Part shown: piece by piece, positions 50,041-61,399 of the stretch | How positions within the stretch are numbered: the first letter of the stretch is position 1 | Layout of the letters: each line of letters begins with the position of its first letter | Source of the DNA: Coptis chinensis | Lineage: Eukaryota > Streptophyta > Magnoliopsida > Ranunculales > Ranunculaceae | DNA length: 64,000 nt | Assembly: GCA_015680905.1 (NCBI GenBank) | Contig: CM027377.1 | Location: forward strand, 7,340,501-7,404,500 | Direction: 5' to 3' | Translations under genes and position numbers: made by a program | Notes under the pieces: generated by a model | The model's database searches: none | Told to the model about the DNA's origin: nothing | Seen by the model: only the letters and a program-made list of their open reading frames with translations

Positions 50041-50213
50041 ATAAAATCTCTTGAGGAGAGCTGTATTCCAAGGTCGGGAAAGCATATCACCGAGTTGCGT
50101 TTTGATCTAGTATGCTCCATTTCCAATGACTTTGTCAACGATATAGGGGCCTTCCTATGTTAGGTCGAGCTTGGCTGGAGCTAAAGTCTTTTTGAGGACT
50201 AAGTCACCAGCTT
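50041..50213 (-). pseudogene. C-terminal end of Ty3/gypsy integrase/pol
   Basis: On the minus strand this reads AGDLVLKKTLAPAKLDLT, then EGPYIVDKVIGNGAY and a PWN motif, with two stops. It is the typical C-terminal tail of plant Ty3/gypsy pol. It is the continuation of the integrase at 58000-59213, separated from it by the 7.8-kb insertion. Confidence 0.8.
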
Positions 50214-51210
50214 TGTCACACCCCGAATTTTGACAGAATTCGGAAAAACATTATTTGTTCCCGACTCTTCGATCTCCGAGGTGTGACGCACTCTCAACTC
50301 CCAAAAACCCATAAACAGTTTAAATATGCGGATAATAAAAAATCAATAAAAATTTTAACTTAAACAAAAGTCTTCTTCATTACAAAAATTTACAAATGAA
50401 AATACAAATAACTTTGTCTCGACTGAAACTCTATATCACCTCGAGAGAAAACAAAACATATCCCGAGATCTGTATTAACGCAAAAACCACAAGCGACAAC
50501 CAATCTTCTTCAACACTAAACCTGTCAAGACTTATCAACTGTGTTCATTTAATGAACACACCCGATAAACAAACATGCAAATCGGTTGACATTATAAAAA
50601 TCTTTGGTGTGAGTAGCTCTAAAATACAACATATAATTATACATATATTTACACAATCTACAAGGCGGTTAGTTCCTTCATCGAGGTTTTTAACTTTCCA
50701 CGACTAATAATACAACATCCTTAAGTTCAATAACTAAAGGCGGTAGTTCCTCCATTTGAGGCGCCTTAACTTCCCACTAACCACACAACAACCTATCGCG
50801 CATCATAAAAGGCATTTAGTTAGTCCCGCGCAGGTTCTTTAGGTTCTAACTAAGCAAATAACCAACCAAGCATATACAATCATCTATCTAAAGATATATT
50901 ATTAACCAACATATTACCATAATTATATTAATTAAGGCTTTCTTTGTGTGTCCCTAAAATCACGTCGTATCTATGTCTTTACCTAGTTTTCACGGCTACC
51001 ACAATCGCTACCCAACGCCCGAACATGTACATCCACATGCCTCCCCTTATATAATGTACCACTCGTGCGTAACTACCACTGGCGGGATGCGCGACACCGT
51101 AAATCCTCACCGCGGAAGCCATTATGTAAGTAATGCCACTATTCGGCATAAAATATCGCGTCTCGTTCTATTTTTGCGAGCGGAATAATCAAGCCACTAT
51201 TAAATTACGC

Positions 51211-51345
51211 CCGAAAGGGCCATTCAGATTCAACTGAAACGCCCGGAAGGGCCAATCACATTATTCGCCCGAAGGCCATTCAGATTCATTTGAAGCGCCC
51301 GGAAGGGCCAATCCGCGTTACTTTAAGCCCGAAGGCCATTCAGAT
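51211..51345. repeat. GCCCGAAGGGCC minisatellite
   Basis: Alternating units built on CGCCCGAAGGGCCATTCAG and GCGCCCGGAAGGGCCAATC recur at roughly 38-75 bp. The array is interrupted by the first hAT element and resumes after 52572. Each core word is palindromic (CCCGAAGGG). Confidence 0.7.
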
Positions 51346-52563
51346 TAGGGGTGGGAATTTGGCCCTAACGACCACTAACCCGCCCCGACCGACCCGACCC
51401 TAAAGCCCTATAAAGCCTCACGAGTTTAGGGTAGGGCGCCCGACCCTAATGCCTTCTAGAGGCGGCTAGGGCTAAGATTCTAAAACATAGGCCGACCCTA
51501 ACCAAGCCCTAACCGGCCCTGTTTCATACTTTCACTACAAATACACATACCATAATTGTCCAACTCTTTGTTAAATATTTTCAATTAAAATAACATTGTC
51601 CTTTGTAATTTATCACTTACACCCAGGGTACTTCCAATAACTTGTTTTATATAACAAAACTTGTCAACTTAAGCGACCATGAAGAACAATGAGCACTAGC
51701 CTAATAAAAATAAGACTTTATTCCTTTGATCATCAAGTCAAAGTCCATAACTTATTATTCTCAATTTCTTTTCTCACTTATTTCTTATAAATTATATTTT
51801 TATTCACATCCAAGCCAAGTCTAAAACTAAAGGTTTCCTTCCACACCATTAAAGCAAAATCTGAGCGGACATTTGTAACATAGAAACCAAAAACACCCTT
51901 TGTCGGAAAAATGACATTTGTAATCTCAAACCTTTCTCCATCACTTGTTCAAAAGCCAATATTTTCATTTCCATATACAAAGCTTGAATCACTTTTAAAT
52001 TAGAAGAAAGGTAATATTATATTTGTTTGAATCTATTATAGAAATAATTTATGATATTACAAATAGTTTAACAACTTCCATGACCCTTTAACCAAAACTA
52101 TTATGTTTCTTCTTTATATCTATTACTTCTTCCTTTAAAATGATAATATAATTATTTGTCTATGTATTTCAATGTTAAATGTAATTTCGATGAGGTTTGA
52201 GTACAAGGAAGAACAAATTCGAACTCTCGATGTACTTGGTTTATTAGATTGTGGATGTGCATTTTAAATTTTTGGACTTATCTGAGGATTATTACTAGAT
52301 TGGTTGGACTTTGAGTTTGTAGATTATTGTATATTTTTGTAATATAAATAAGTTTTAAAACCCGATGTAGTAAAAAAAAAAAAAATATTTAGGCCCCAAG
52401 ACTAAAAAGCGGGCCTAAAATACGACCACTAAAAACCCTTAAAGAGGCTAGGGTCGTGGTCGAACTTGAGGTTTAGACTTGTGACCCGGCCCGACCGCCC
52501 TAATATCTGAAGGGCTTTAAATGTTTAGGGCGGGCTAGCCCGGATTGACCCATTGCCCCCCTA
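51346..52563. mobile_element. Non-autonomous hAT element, copy 1
   Basis: It starts TAGGGGTGGGAATTTGGCCC and ends with the inverted form CCCATTGCCCCCCTA. The 8 bp on its left are ATTCAGAT (51338-51345). The same word follows copy 2 (54289-54296), not copy 1. The interior is AT rich with no transposase; the subterminal regions are dense in GGGCC/GCCCGACCC words on both strands. Confidence 0.8.
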
Positions 52564-53003
52564 ATTGATTCAACTGAAGCGCCCGGGAAGGGCCAATCAC
52601 ATGAGTTGTGGTAGTCGGGTTCTAGGATTTTCGTTCGTAATTTATTCAGTGTCATACATCTATGACTCATAATAATTCCACTATATCACGTCGTGGTCAA
52701 TTACCTTATTGCACTAAGCCACACGATTTTAGAAATATCTCAATTATATCTCATAACCAATTTCATTCTTTCACGTGCCAATATATTATTGCACTAAGCC
52801 ACAATCCGTGGGAAAATATTCACCAATACTATACTACCTCATAGTAGCATCTCACATATATAATAATGGAGGCGTTTATACATTTATTTCTCCAAAACTA
52901 TTGCATTTAATATATACATCCCAACATATCATATGATATCACAATTGCTTCAAATGTATCGCATATATTTTTATAAGCGTTTTAGGAATAATATATCTCC
53001 TAC
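52564..53003. repeat. Duplicated host segment between hAT copies 1 and 2
   Basis: These 440 bp are nearly identical to 54289-54730. Shared words include ATGAGTTGTGGTAGTCGGGT at the left and CTTCAAATGTATCGCATATA at the right, ending TCTCCTAC. The pair is the sequence that lay between two original hAT insertions. Confidence 0.85.
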
Positions 53004-54288
53004 TAGGGGTGGGAATTTGGCCCTAACGACCACAACCCTACCGTCCGACCGACCCTAAGCCCTATAAAGCCCTCACAACTAAAGCCCTCCGCAGAGTTTA
53101 GGGCCGGCCCGCCCGACCACTAATGTCTTCTAGAGGCGGGGGCTAGGGCTAAGATTCTAAAACATAGGCCGACCCTAACCAAGCCCTAACCAAGCCCTAA
53201 CCGCCCCTGTTTCACACTTTCACTATAAATACACATACCATAATTGTCCACTCTTTTTGTTAAATATTTTCAATTAAAATAACATTGTCCTTTGTAATTT
53301 ATCACTTACACCCAAGTGGTACTTCCAATAACTTGTCTTATATAACAAAAAACTTGTCAACTTAATGACCATGAAGAACAATGAGCACTAGCCTAATAAA
53401 AATAAGACTTTATTCCTTTGATCATCAAGTCAAAGTCCATAACTTATTATTCTCAATTTCTTTTCTCACTTATTTCTTATAAATTATATTTTATTCACAT
53501 CCAAGCCAGTCTAAAACTAAAGATTTCCTTCCACACCATTAAAGCAAAATCTGAGCGGACATTTGTAACATAGAAACCAAAAACAACATTTGTCGGGAAA
53601 AATGACATTTGTAATCTCAAACTTTTCTCCATCACTTGTTCAAAAGCCAATATTTTCATTTCCATATACAAAGCTTGAATCACTTTTAAATTAGAAGAAA
53701 GGTAATATTATATTTGTTTGAATCTATTATAGAAATAATTTATGATATTACAAATAGTTTAACAACTTCCATGACCATAACCAAAACTATTATGTTTCTT
53801 CTTTATATCTATTACTTCTTCCTTTAAAATGATAATATAATTATTTGTCTATGTATTTCAATGTTAAATGTAATTTCAATTGAGGTTTGAGTCTGAGGAA
53901 GAACAAATTCGAACTCTCGATGTACTTGGGTTTATTAGATTGTGGATGTGCATTTTAAATTTTGGACTTATCTGAGGGATTATTACTAGATTGGTTGGAC
54001 TTTGAGTTTGTAGATTATTGTATATTTTTGTAATATAAATAAGTTTTAAAAGCGATGTAGTAAAAAAAAAGAAAATATTTAGGCGAGGCCTAAAAGCTGG
54101 CCCACTAAAAGCCGACCCCTAAAAGCCCTTAAAGGGGCTAGGGTCGGTCGAGGCTTAAGGTTTAGACTTGTGACCGACCCGACCGACCTATCTTGCGACT
54201 TTAGGGCCGGGCCGACCCGGCCCTAATATCTAAAGGGCTTTAAATGTTTAGGGCGGGCTAGCCCGACCCGCCCATTGCCCACCCCCTA
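53004..54288. mobile_element. Non-autonomous hAT element, copy 2 (hybrid)
   Basis: The ends are as in copy 1. It is flanked on the left by TCTCCTAC (52996-53003) and on the right by ATTCAGAT (54289-54296), so its two sides carry target duplications belonging to two different insertions. This is what a crossover between elements at those two sites would leave. It is 1285 bp; small indels in G/C runs separate it from copies 1 and 3. Confidence 0.82.
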
Positions 54289-54730
54289 ATTCAGATTCAT
54301 TTGAAGCGCCCGAAGGGCCAATCACATGAGTTGTGGTAGTCGGGTTCTAGGATTTTTAGATTCGTAATTTATTCAGTGTCATACATCTATGACTCATAAT
54401 AATTCCACTATATCAATGCTTGGTCAATTACCTTATTGCACTAAGCCCGCGATTTTAGAAATATCTCAATTATATCTCATAACCAATTTCATTCTTTCAC
54501 GTGCCAATATATTATTGCACTAAGCCCACAATCCGTGGGAAAATATTCACCAATACTATACTACCTCATAGTAGCATCTCACATATATAATAATGGAGCG
54601 TTTATACATTTATTTCTCCAAAACTATTGCATTTAATATATACATCCCAACATATCATATGATATCACAATTGCTTCAAATGTATCGCATATATTTTTTA
54701 TAAGCGTTTTAGGAATAATATATCTCCTAC
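54289..54730. repeat. Second copy of the duplicated host segment
   Basis: It starts ATTCAGATTCATTTGAAGCG and ends TCTCCTAC, pairing with 52564-53003. It keeps the intact junction of the original first insertion site on its left edge. Confidence 0.85.
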
Positions 54731-55998
54731 TAGGGGTGGGAATTTGGCCCTAACGACCACTAACCCGGCCTGTCGGACCGACCCTAAGCCCTATAAAGCC
54801 ACTCACAACTAAAGCCCTCCACGGAGTTTAGGGCCGGCCCGACCCGGCCTAATGTCTTCTAGGGCGGGGCTAGGGCTAAGATTCTAAAACATAGGCCCGA
54901 CCCTAACCAAGTCACTAACCAAGCCCTAACCGGCCTGTTTCACACTTTCACTATAAATACACATACCATAATTGTCCAACTCTTTGTTAAATATTTTCAA
55001 TTAAAATAACATTGTCGCTTTGTAATTTATCACTTACACCCGAGGTACTTCCAATAACTTGTCTTATATAACAAAAACTTGTCAACTTAATGACCTACGA
55101 AGAACAATGAGCACTAAATTAATAAAAATAAGACTTTATTCCTTTGATCATCAAGTCAAAGTCCATAACTTATTATTCTCATTTTCTTTTCTCACTTATT
55201 TCTTATAAATTATATTTTTATTCACATCCAAGCCAAGTCTAAAACTAAAGATTTCCTTCCACACCATTAAAGCAAAATCTGAGGCGGACATTTGTAACAT
55301 AGAAACCAAAAACAACCTTTGTCGGAAAAATGACATTTGTAATCTCAAACTTTTCTCCATCACTTGTTCAAAAAGCCAATATTTTCATTTCCATATACAA
55401 AGCTTGAATCACTTTTAAATTAGAAGAAAGGTAATATTATATTTGTTTGAATCTATTATAGAAATAATTTATGATATTACAAATAGTTTAACAACTTCCA
55501 TGACCATTAACCAAAACTATTATGTTTCTTCTTTATATCTATTACTTAACTTCCTTTAAAATGATAATATAATTATTTGTCTATGTATTTCAATTTAAAA
55601 TGTAATTTTAGTGAGGTTTGAGTACAAGGAAGAACAAATTCCAAACTCTCGATGTACTTCAGTTCATTAGATTGTGGATGTGCATTTTAAACTTTTGGAC
55701 TTATACAAGATTATTACTAGATTGGTTGGACTTTGAGTTTGTAGATTATTGTACATTTTTGTAATATAAATGAGTTTTAAAACTGATGTAGTAAAAAAAA
55801 GAAAATATATAGGCCCGGCCCTAAAGCCCGGCCCTAAAGCCTTTAAAGAGGGCTTAGAGTAGGGTAAGGGCTTGAGGTTTAGACTTGTGACCCGGCCCAA
55901 CCCGGCCTTATGCTGACTTTAGGGCCGGGCCCTAATATTTGAAGGGCTTTAAATGTTTAGGGTCGGGCTAGCCCGACCCGGCCCATTGCCCACCCCTA
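54731..55998. mobile_element. Non-autonomous hAT element, copy 3
   Basis: It starts TAGGGGTGGGAATTTGGCCC and ends CCCATTGCCCACCCCTA. On its right is an exact TCTCCTAC (55999-56006), matching 54723-54730 on its left. This is a true 8-bp hAT target duplication, so the ends of the family are defined as TAGGGGTG...CACCCCTA. Confidence 0.85.
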
Positions 55999-56178
55999 TC
56001 TCCTACAGTTTCTATCTCATCACGTGTCAAAAATACACAACATCAATGTCAAATCTTTCTTAGATAATGACTAACCGATTATGCAGGCTTCCACAGCATT
56101 TTATTACTACATTTGTCCATATAATATACAACATAATACGTAGCACAATTAGACAGTCCACAGTCCACAATCAAAGCC

Positions 56179-56181
<3 letters not shown>

Positions 56182-56253
<72 letters not shown>
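56182..56253. repeat. (AT)n microsatellite
   Basis: About 36 AT repeats without interruption. The open frames across it on both strands are repeat translation, not genes. Confidence 0.95.
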
Positions 56254-56257
<4 letters not shown>

Positions 56258-56397
56258 TTTTACACATTACTCACGTCAAATCTTAATTAGATAATGACAA
56301 ACAACGTTATATAATGTTAAACAATATTTTATTATTATATTTGTCCATATTCTTAAATATATGAAAAACTGGAAAAAGTCAACATTCCATAGTAAAC

Positions 56398-56492
56398 GGT
56401 CAAAGGTCAAAGTCAACACGTCATGGTCAAAGGTCAAAGTCAACACGTCATGGTCAAAGTCAAAGTCAACACGTCATGGTCAAAGTCAAACC
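56398..56492. repeat. ~32-bp tandem repeat
   Basis: Three full copies of a unit containing GGTCAAAGTCAACACGTCAT, with TGGTCAAA spacing variants. Confidence 0.85.
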
Positions 56493-56549
56493 TGTCGTTT
56501 CCATGTCGACAAAACGAGGTCATAGCCATGGTTCATGGCTAAGGTCAAG

Positions 56550-57713
56550 ATCATGGCTCGTGGGGCTCATGGCTAAGGTAATGGTTCTGGACCAACTAGC
56601 CAAGCTTTCAAACCTTAACCCAACCCAAAAGTCTAAACGTTGAAAGACCCATTTGGATCTATTTTAAGTCCTATGGATTGGCCCCAAACAATTAGAAACC
56701 GCCCCAAAACAATTTGGATTCGAAAAATTAAACCTAAACCCGATCAAAACAAATAATAGAAGCCGGCCCAACAATTTAGAACATAATCGGACCCAATCAA
56801 AACAAAACAAACCGCCCAACCAAACAAAATGGCCGACCCAAAACAAAACCAACCAAGGCCCGAGGCCCAACTAAGATGAACAGGTGTCATCTTCAACAAA
56901 CCGCCACCAAAACCGCCACCCCGATTCCGATCGACCACCTATTTTGACCCCACGGTTTCCTCCCTCATCACCAACCAAACAACATTAACAAAAGCCAAAA
57001 CCAAAATCATACAATCAAAACTCTTCCTAAATCTAGATCTGAAAATTTGGGTTTTATTGGCTTGGCTTTGCTTCAAGCTTTCAATGACCCACCAAATCCA
57101 ACCTTCAATCCGACATCACTACCCAAACCTCAACCCTTTACTACCCCATCTTCAATCAACAACAAAAAAAACAACAACCACCGTCACCTAACTTTTACTG
57201 GCGATTTTCCTTAATGTCGCCATTACCGCCCTCTAAAAGCTTCGACAGCACCCATGACAACCTCCAACCATCAACCTACCAACATCACAACATAAAAGAA
57301 AGTTCAAACACGCCCATAGTATTTCGTTCAACTGTTCTGGCGACGCCATTAGCGACTTCTTCAGAGCTTGAACAGCTCATCCAATCACCGACAACCACCC
57401 TCCAGTACTTAACCCCTGACCTCCATCAACCAATTATACCCGACTAACACACCATATATTCAACCCAAGACAAGTTTAAAAGGCAACGAGATCGATCTCT
57501 CTGTCTTTGCGCCGCCATTGGATGGCTTCTGAGTTTCGGCGGTTTAAGGCTCAGTTAAACAGTGTTTCAAAAGACCGTTTAAACACATTTTAACAACTAC
57601 ATAACTACCGGACGATTAACAGTAACCGAATAAATGAACAGTAAAATCTAGTGAAAACATTGGAAAGTACAACGGTTTCTGTATACTGGTGAAGTAGAAA
57701 ACTAACTACTCAC
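56550..57713. other. Interior of the TGTCACACCCC element, non-coding
   Basis: C- and A-rich on the plus strand, with no recognised domain. In the minus-strand transcript model this would be intron 1, downstream of the donor at 57713. The frames at 56664-56938 (minus) and 57214-57447 (plus) have no visible similarity. Confidence 0.4.
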
Positions 57714-57850
57714 CTTAATCCCAAAGCTCCACGAATTTCTCCGAGTCCAAGTCGTCGCACTCCGACGCTCTAGCCAACGAGCTTTCATCTCCGCCTCCAT
57801 TTTTATCATTTTTTTATTCTTCCAGAACCCTATTCTCTAGAACAATGTGT

Positions 57851-57857
57851 TTATATA
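57851..57857 (-). promoter_or_regulatory. TATA box candidate of the 7.8-kb element
   Basis: TATATAA on the minus strand, about 40 bp before the ATG (57809) of the short exon with the GTGAGTAG donor. Spacing suits a transcription start near 57825. Confidence 0.4.
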
Positions 57858-57999
57858 CTTGGGTCTGAAACCCAAGCCCAACACAGACTCGGGCCCAAAA
57901 ATCAGGCCCACAAATCTCAAATCAATCCAACCGATTTTTAAATAAATAAATAATTAATTAATTAATTAATAAATATGTATTTTAAATCTGACGCGTTAA

Positions 58000-59213
58000 A
58001 GCTTAGAAAGATCTTGGGGCGACCTTCTTATTGTAAGATCGTTGGATTGTTTGGTGGTACCGAGCTAGGGATATTGCGGTTGTTTCCGCCCGCTCTTCTA
58101 GGAGATCGACTTATTTTGCCAAGATAGTGTCATTATCTCTTGTTTTAAAACAACGTCGTCGGAATGTGTGGTTGTGATTGTGAGTTCTGATGGTATGATT
58201 GCCTCGTTTTGAAGCAAAGTGTGAAAGGAGATTCATTGGTAATGCAGCTCGGGTCATTGTTAGTAAGCCCATAGAATGTTTTTGAGTTGCTCCGGCCATT
58301 GGCTTTTCTTGCTTTCCAACTTCTTTTGGAGATTTTCCTTGATTGCTTTGTTAGTAGCCCCTGCTTGACCATTGCTCTGTGCATATCTAGGTGTAGAAAA
58401 TGCTTGAATGATGTGCCATTTTTGTAGAAATGCCTTGACTTGTAAGCCAGCAAATTGAGTTCCGTTGTCCGTGACAAGGGTGTGGGGGAGACCAAATCTT
58501 GTGATGATATTGGTCCATATGAAGTTGATGACGTGGACCTCTTTAACTTGGACTAGTGGGATTGCTTCTACCCATTTTGTGAAGTAATCTGTGGCTACTA
58601 AGACGTATTTGAGTCATGTTTTCTTTTGTGGGATAAATGGTCCCATGATGTCTAACCCCCACATATGAAAGGGTCATGGGCTGGCTATGTTGATCAACTC
58701 TCGTGCTGGACTCAGATGGTTATGTCCAACTGTTTAACATTGGTGGCATTTGAGAACATATGTCTTTGCCTCGATGTGCATGTCTGGCCAATAATACCCT
58801 TGAGCGATTGCTTTGTGAGCCAGAGATCTTGCTCCTGCATGGTTGCCACATTCGCCTTTGTAAATTTCATCAAAGATGAGTTAGCCTTCGTGTGGAGTTA
58901 TGCACCTTAGGTGAGGTCCTCCTGCGGATTTGCGGAACAATCGTTCGTTGATTATGGTGTATCACGGGAGCTTGGAATTTCCGCAAAGACGAAGCATTCT
59001 TTTGCTTCTCTTTGGGAGTTCCCCATGTAGGATAAATTACGAGGAATGGGCCCATCCAGATTGAGTGATCTCTTCTTGGATGAGGACTGAAATTCTGTGA
59101 GGTTGTTGACACTTTCTTCTTTGGTATCACGCGGCTTCTCCGGGATGTCAATGTAGGCGTGGTTAGACATGTTTCTTGTGTTTTCGAGGCTAAGAAAGCG
59201 GGTTGTATGCATG
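58000..59213 (-). pseudogene. Ty3/gypsy integrase, decayed
   Basis: On the minus strand, from about 58990 down to 58005, the sequence contains KGECGNHAGARSLAHKA, YYWPDMHIEA and KCHQC (zinc-binding region). WGLDIMGPF, VATDYFTKWVEAIP and LVTDNGTQF (integrase core, D and D) follow, then YAQSNGQAGATNKAI and NDPSCITNESPF. Several stops interrupt it. Where most relatives have GQAE in the D,D,E triad, this copy has GQAG, so the catalytic glutamate is lost. The C-terminal continuation is at 50041-50213. Confidence 0.85.
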
Positions 59214-60298
59214 TGTCACACCCCAAATTTCGGACAATATTTAAAACAATTATATTTAATTATCCGAAACTTCGGGGTGAAACAAAACCCATAACCCCTC
59301 AAGTATCAAACCGCGATATATACAAAATTGAAATCAAAAGAAAACTAAAAGGAACAATCCTTAAATCACATTATTAAACTACAAAGAAACTAACCAACTC
59401 TATTACATCTGTCTCAAAACAAAATTGTACCCTTCAGAAAATCTTAAACCAGAAGACTCCAAGAGCAACTCCAAATCACGTGTCCTTATCCACAGCACTC
59501 CACCATCTATGTTCCCAATAACACACCAACGTTGCAAAACAAAGCAAACATGGGTTAACAAATTGAATTTGCTGGTATGAGTAGACTAACAACAAAATAT
59601 ATATAATAATCTTTCAAATATAACATTATCAATCATTTCAACTTGGAAGACAATATAATTCCGTTCTCCAAAACGGTGTGTAGTTTCTTCTCAAGTAAGA
59701 TTTCACCCCCAATATACAAATTCCAAAAATCTCATATAACAGTACTCATCATTCCCACTTTTCAAAATAACTCACAACATAAATATCACTTACATTCTAT
59801 TGATTAAATGCACATATGATAACCTAATTAAATATGAATTTGGTATACCTTACCTTTAAGCCAACACGACGTCTTAGGGTAGGATATTTACGTCCCTGCA
59901 GAAAAGATTAATAGATCCTACCCTCCTGCAAAACAGAGTTAGACATCACAATAAAATGATTTATCTCAGCCAGTCAAATTTTCATTCATAACCAAACCTC
60001 ATTTAAGACATTTAAGTCTAATTGATATAACCTGGTTCGTCCCGCATATTCAGGGAATACCACTTATCATAATACCTATATCAAGGGTAGTCATTCATAT
60101 GACATCATTACGTCATAAAGTTTCTGTGTGCATAACCATAGATCTCAGACTATCACAAGTCATTAATATTTTCGTAATAACATATCAAGTTATAGTCATT
60201 TCGCAGTCACATAGAAATCACAATCATTTACTAATATTATTCACAGTCACACTTCACATCTATAACATCACACAATTCATATACTTTTACTTAAAAAC

Positions 60299-60823
60299 CA
60301 CTCGTCTACTTATGAGAACGGGGAAATATCACACCCAAGGAGTACATTCATCTCTTGTGAGTATCAACTCATACAAACCACGTATATATTTCTCATAAAA
60401 AATCATATACATCATAATATATAAATATTAGGTATGCAATAACTTCGATCACACATAAAATCAATATTTTTCTTTAATATCACTCATCTACTTATGAGAA
60501 TGAGGAAAAGTCACAACCAAGGAGTACATTCATCCCTTGTGAGTATCAACTCATACAAACCACGTATATATTTCTCATAAGAAATCATATACATCATAAT
60601 ATATACATATTAGGTATGCAATAACTTCGGTCACACATAAAATCAATATTTTTCTTTAATATCACTCATCTACTTATGAGAATGAGGAAAAGTCACAACC
60701 AAGGAGTACATTCATCCCTTGTGAGTATCAACTCATACAAACCACGTATATATTTCTCATAAGAAATCATATACATCATATGCAATAACTTCATCATACG
60801 TAAAATCAATATTTTACTTTACT
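60299..60823. repeat. ~182-bp tandem repeat, three copies
   Basis: Copies start at 60299, 60481 and 60663 with CACTC(A/G)TCTACTTATGAGAA. They share AAGGAGTACATTCATC and CAACTCATACAAACCACG. The last copy is shortened near TAGGTATGCAATAAC. Confidence 0.9.
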
Positions 60824-61094
60824 TATTAATTATCTCGTTGACTTATTTATTAAAAGACACAACCGAACCTTTAGTTCCTACTCCACGATTTGCACTACAC
60901 ACATTTGCCAAATCACACATATCCGTGCACCTCACTCACACCGAGTACGACCACTACAAGACATATGTCCAAAGCGGGATATCACCTCCAAGAAACATAC
61001 TTTCATCTTGTAAACTCGTAACTTGTGAGTCACAGCCATCTCTGGGCTTTCCATACACATAATCACAAAGCCTCCTTTGGGCATAACAAAATAT

Positions 61095-61340
61095 CAGGTC
61101 ATTCATGGCACATTTAATGAATACCTTGGGTCATTCCCGCCATATTCAAGGAATACCCATCATAATACTAACAGGTCATTCATGGCACATTCAATGAATA
61201 CCTTAGGTCATTCCCGCCACATTCAAGGAATACCTATCATAACACTAACAGGTCATTCATGGCACATTCAATAAATACCTTGAGTCATTCCCGCCACATT
61301 CAAGGAATACCTACCTACATTCCCATACATTCAAGGAATA
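61095..61340. repeat. 77-bp tandem repeat, about three copies
   Basis: Copies start at 61095, 61172 and 61249 with CAGGTCATTCATGGCACAT. Each contains GGTCATTCCCGCCA-ATTCAAGG. A frame reads through it, but this is repeat translation. Confidence 0.9.
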
Positions 61341-61399
61341 CAGCCCACCCGCAAGGTGAATGCCTTAGTTTCTCTCTAAGACGGCTTTTCACATGACAT

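Larger units (their letters stand above)
50214..57999 (-). mobile_element. ~7.8-kb non-coding element with TGTCACACCCC terminus, copy 1
   Basis: It is inserted in gypsy pol. The plus-strand left end is TGTCACACCCC and the right end GACGCGTTAA. AGCTT flanks both sides (50209-50213, 58000-58004), inside an imperfect 8-bp match (CAGCTTTG against AAGCTTAG). The ends are not LTRs of each other, and I see no transposition protein. Near the left end GTCACACCCCG (50215) can pair with CGAGGTGTGAC (50277). On the minus strand there are a TATATAA box (57857-57851) and a short leader. A 32-codon exon (57809-57714) follows, opening MIKMEAEMKARWLERR and ending in a strong donor GTGAGTAG. It carries a GCCCGAAGGGCC minisatellite, three hAT elements and an (AT)n tract. 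The transposon class is unresolved. Confidence 0.6.

Noticed and set aside
56067..56294. ORFs through the (AT)n tract
   Set aside because: Alternating Ile-Tyr translation of a microsatellite.
50214..57999. Idea that the 7.8-kb insertion is a normal LTR retrotransposon or LINE
   Set aside because: Its two ends are not repeats of each other, there is no poly(A) tail at either end, and no gag, RT or integrase domain is visible inside.
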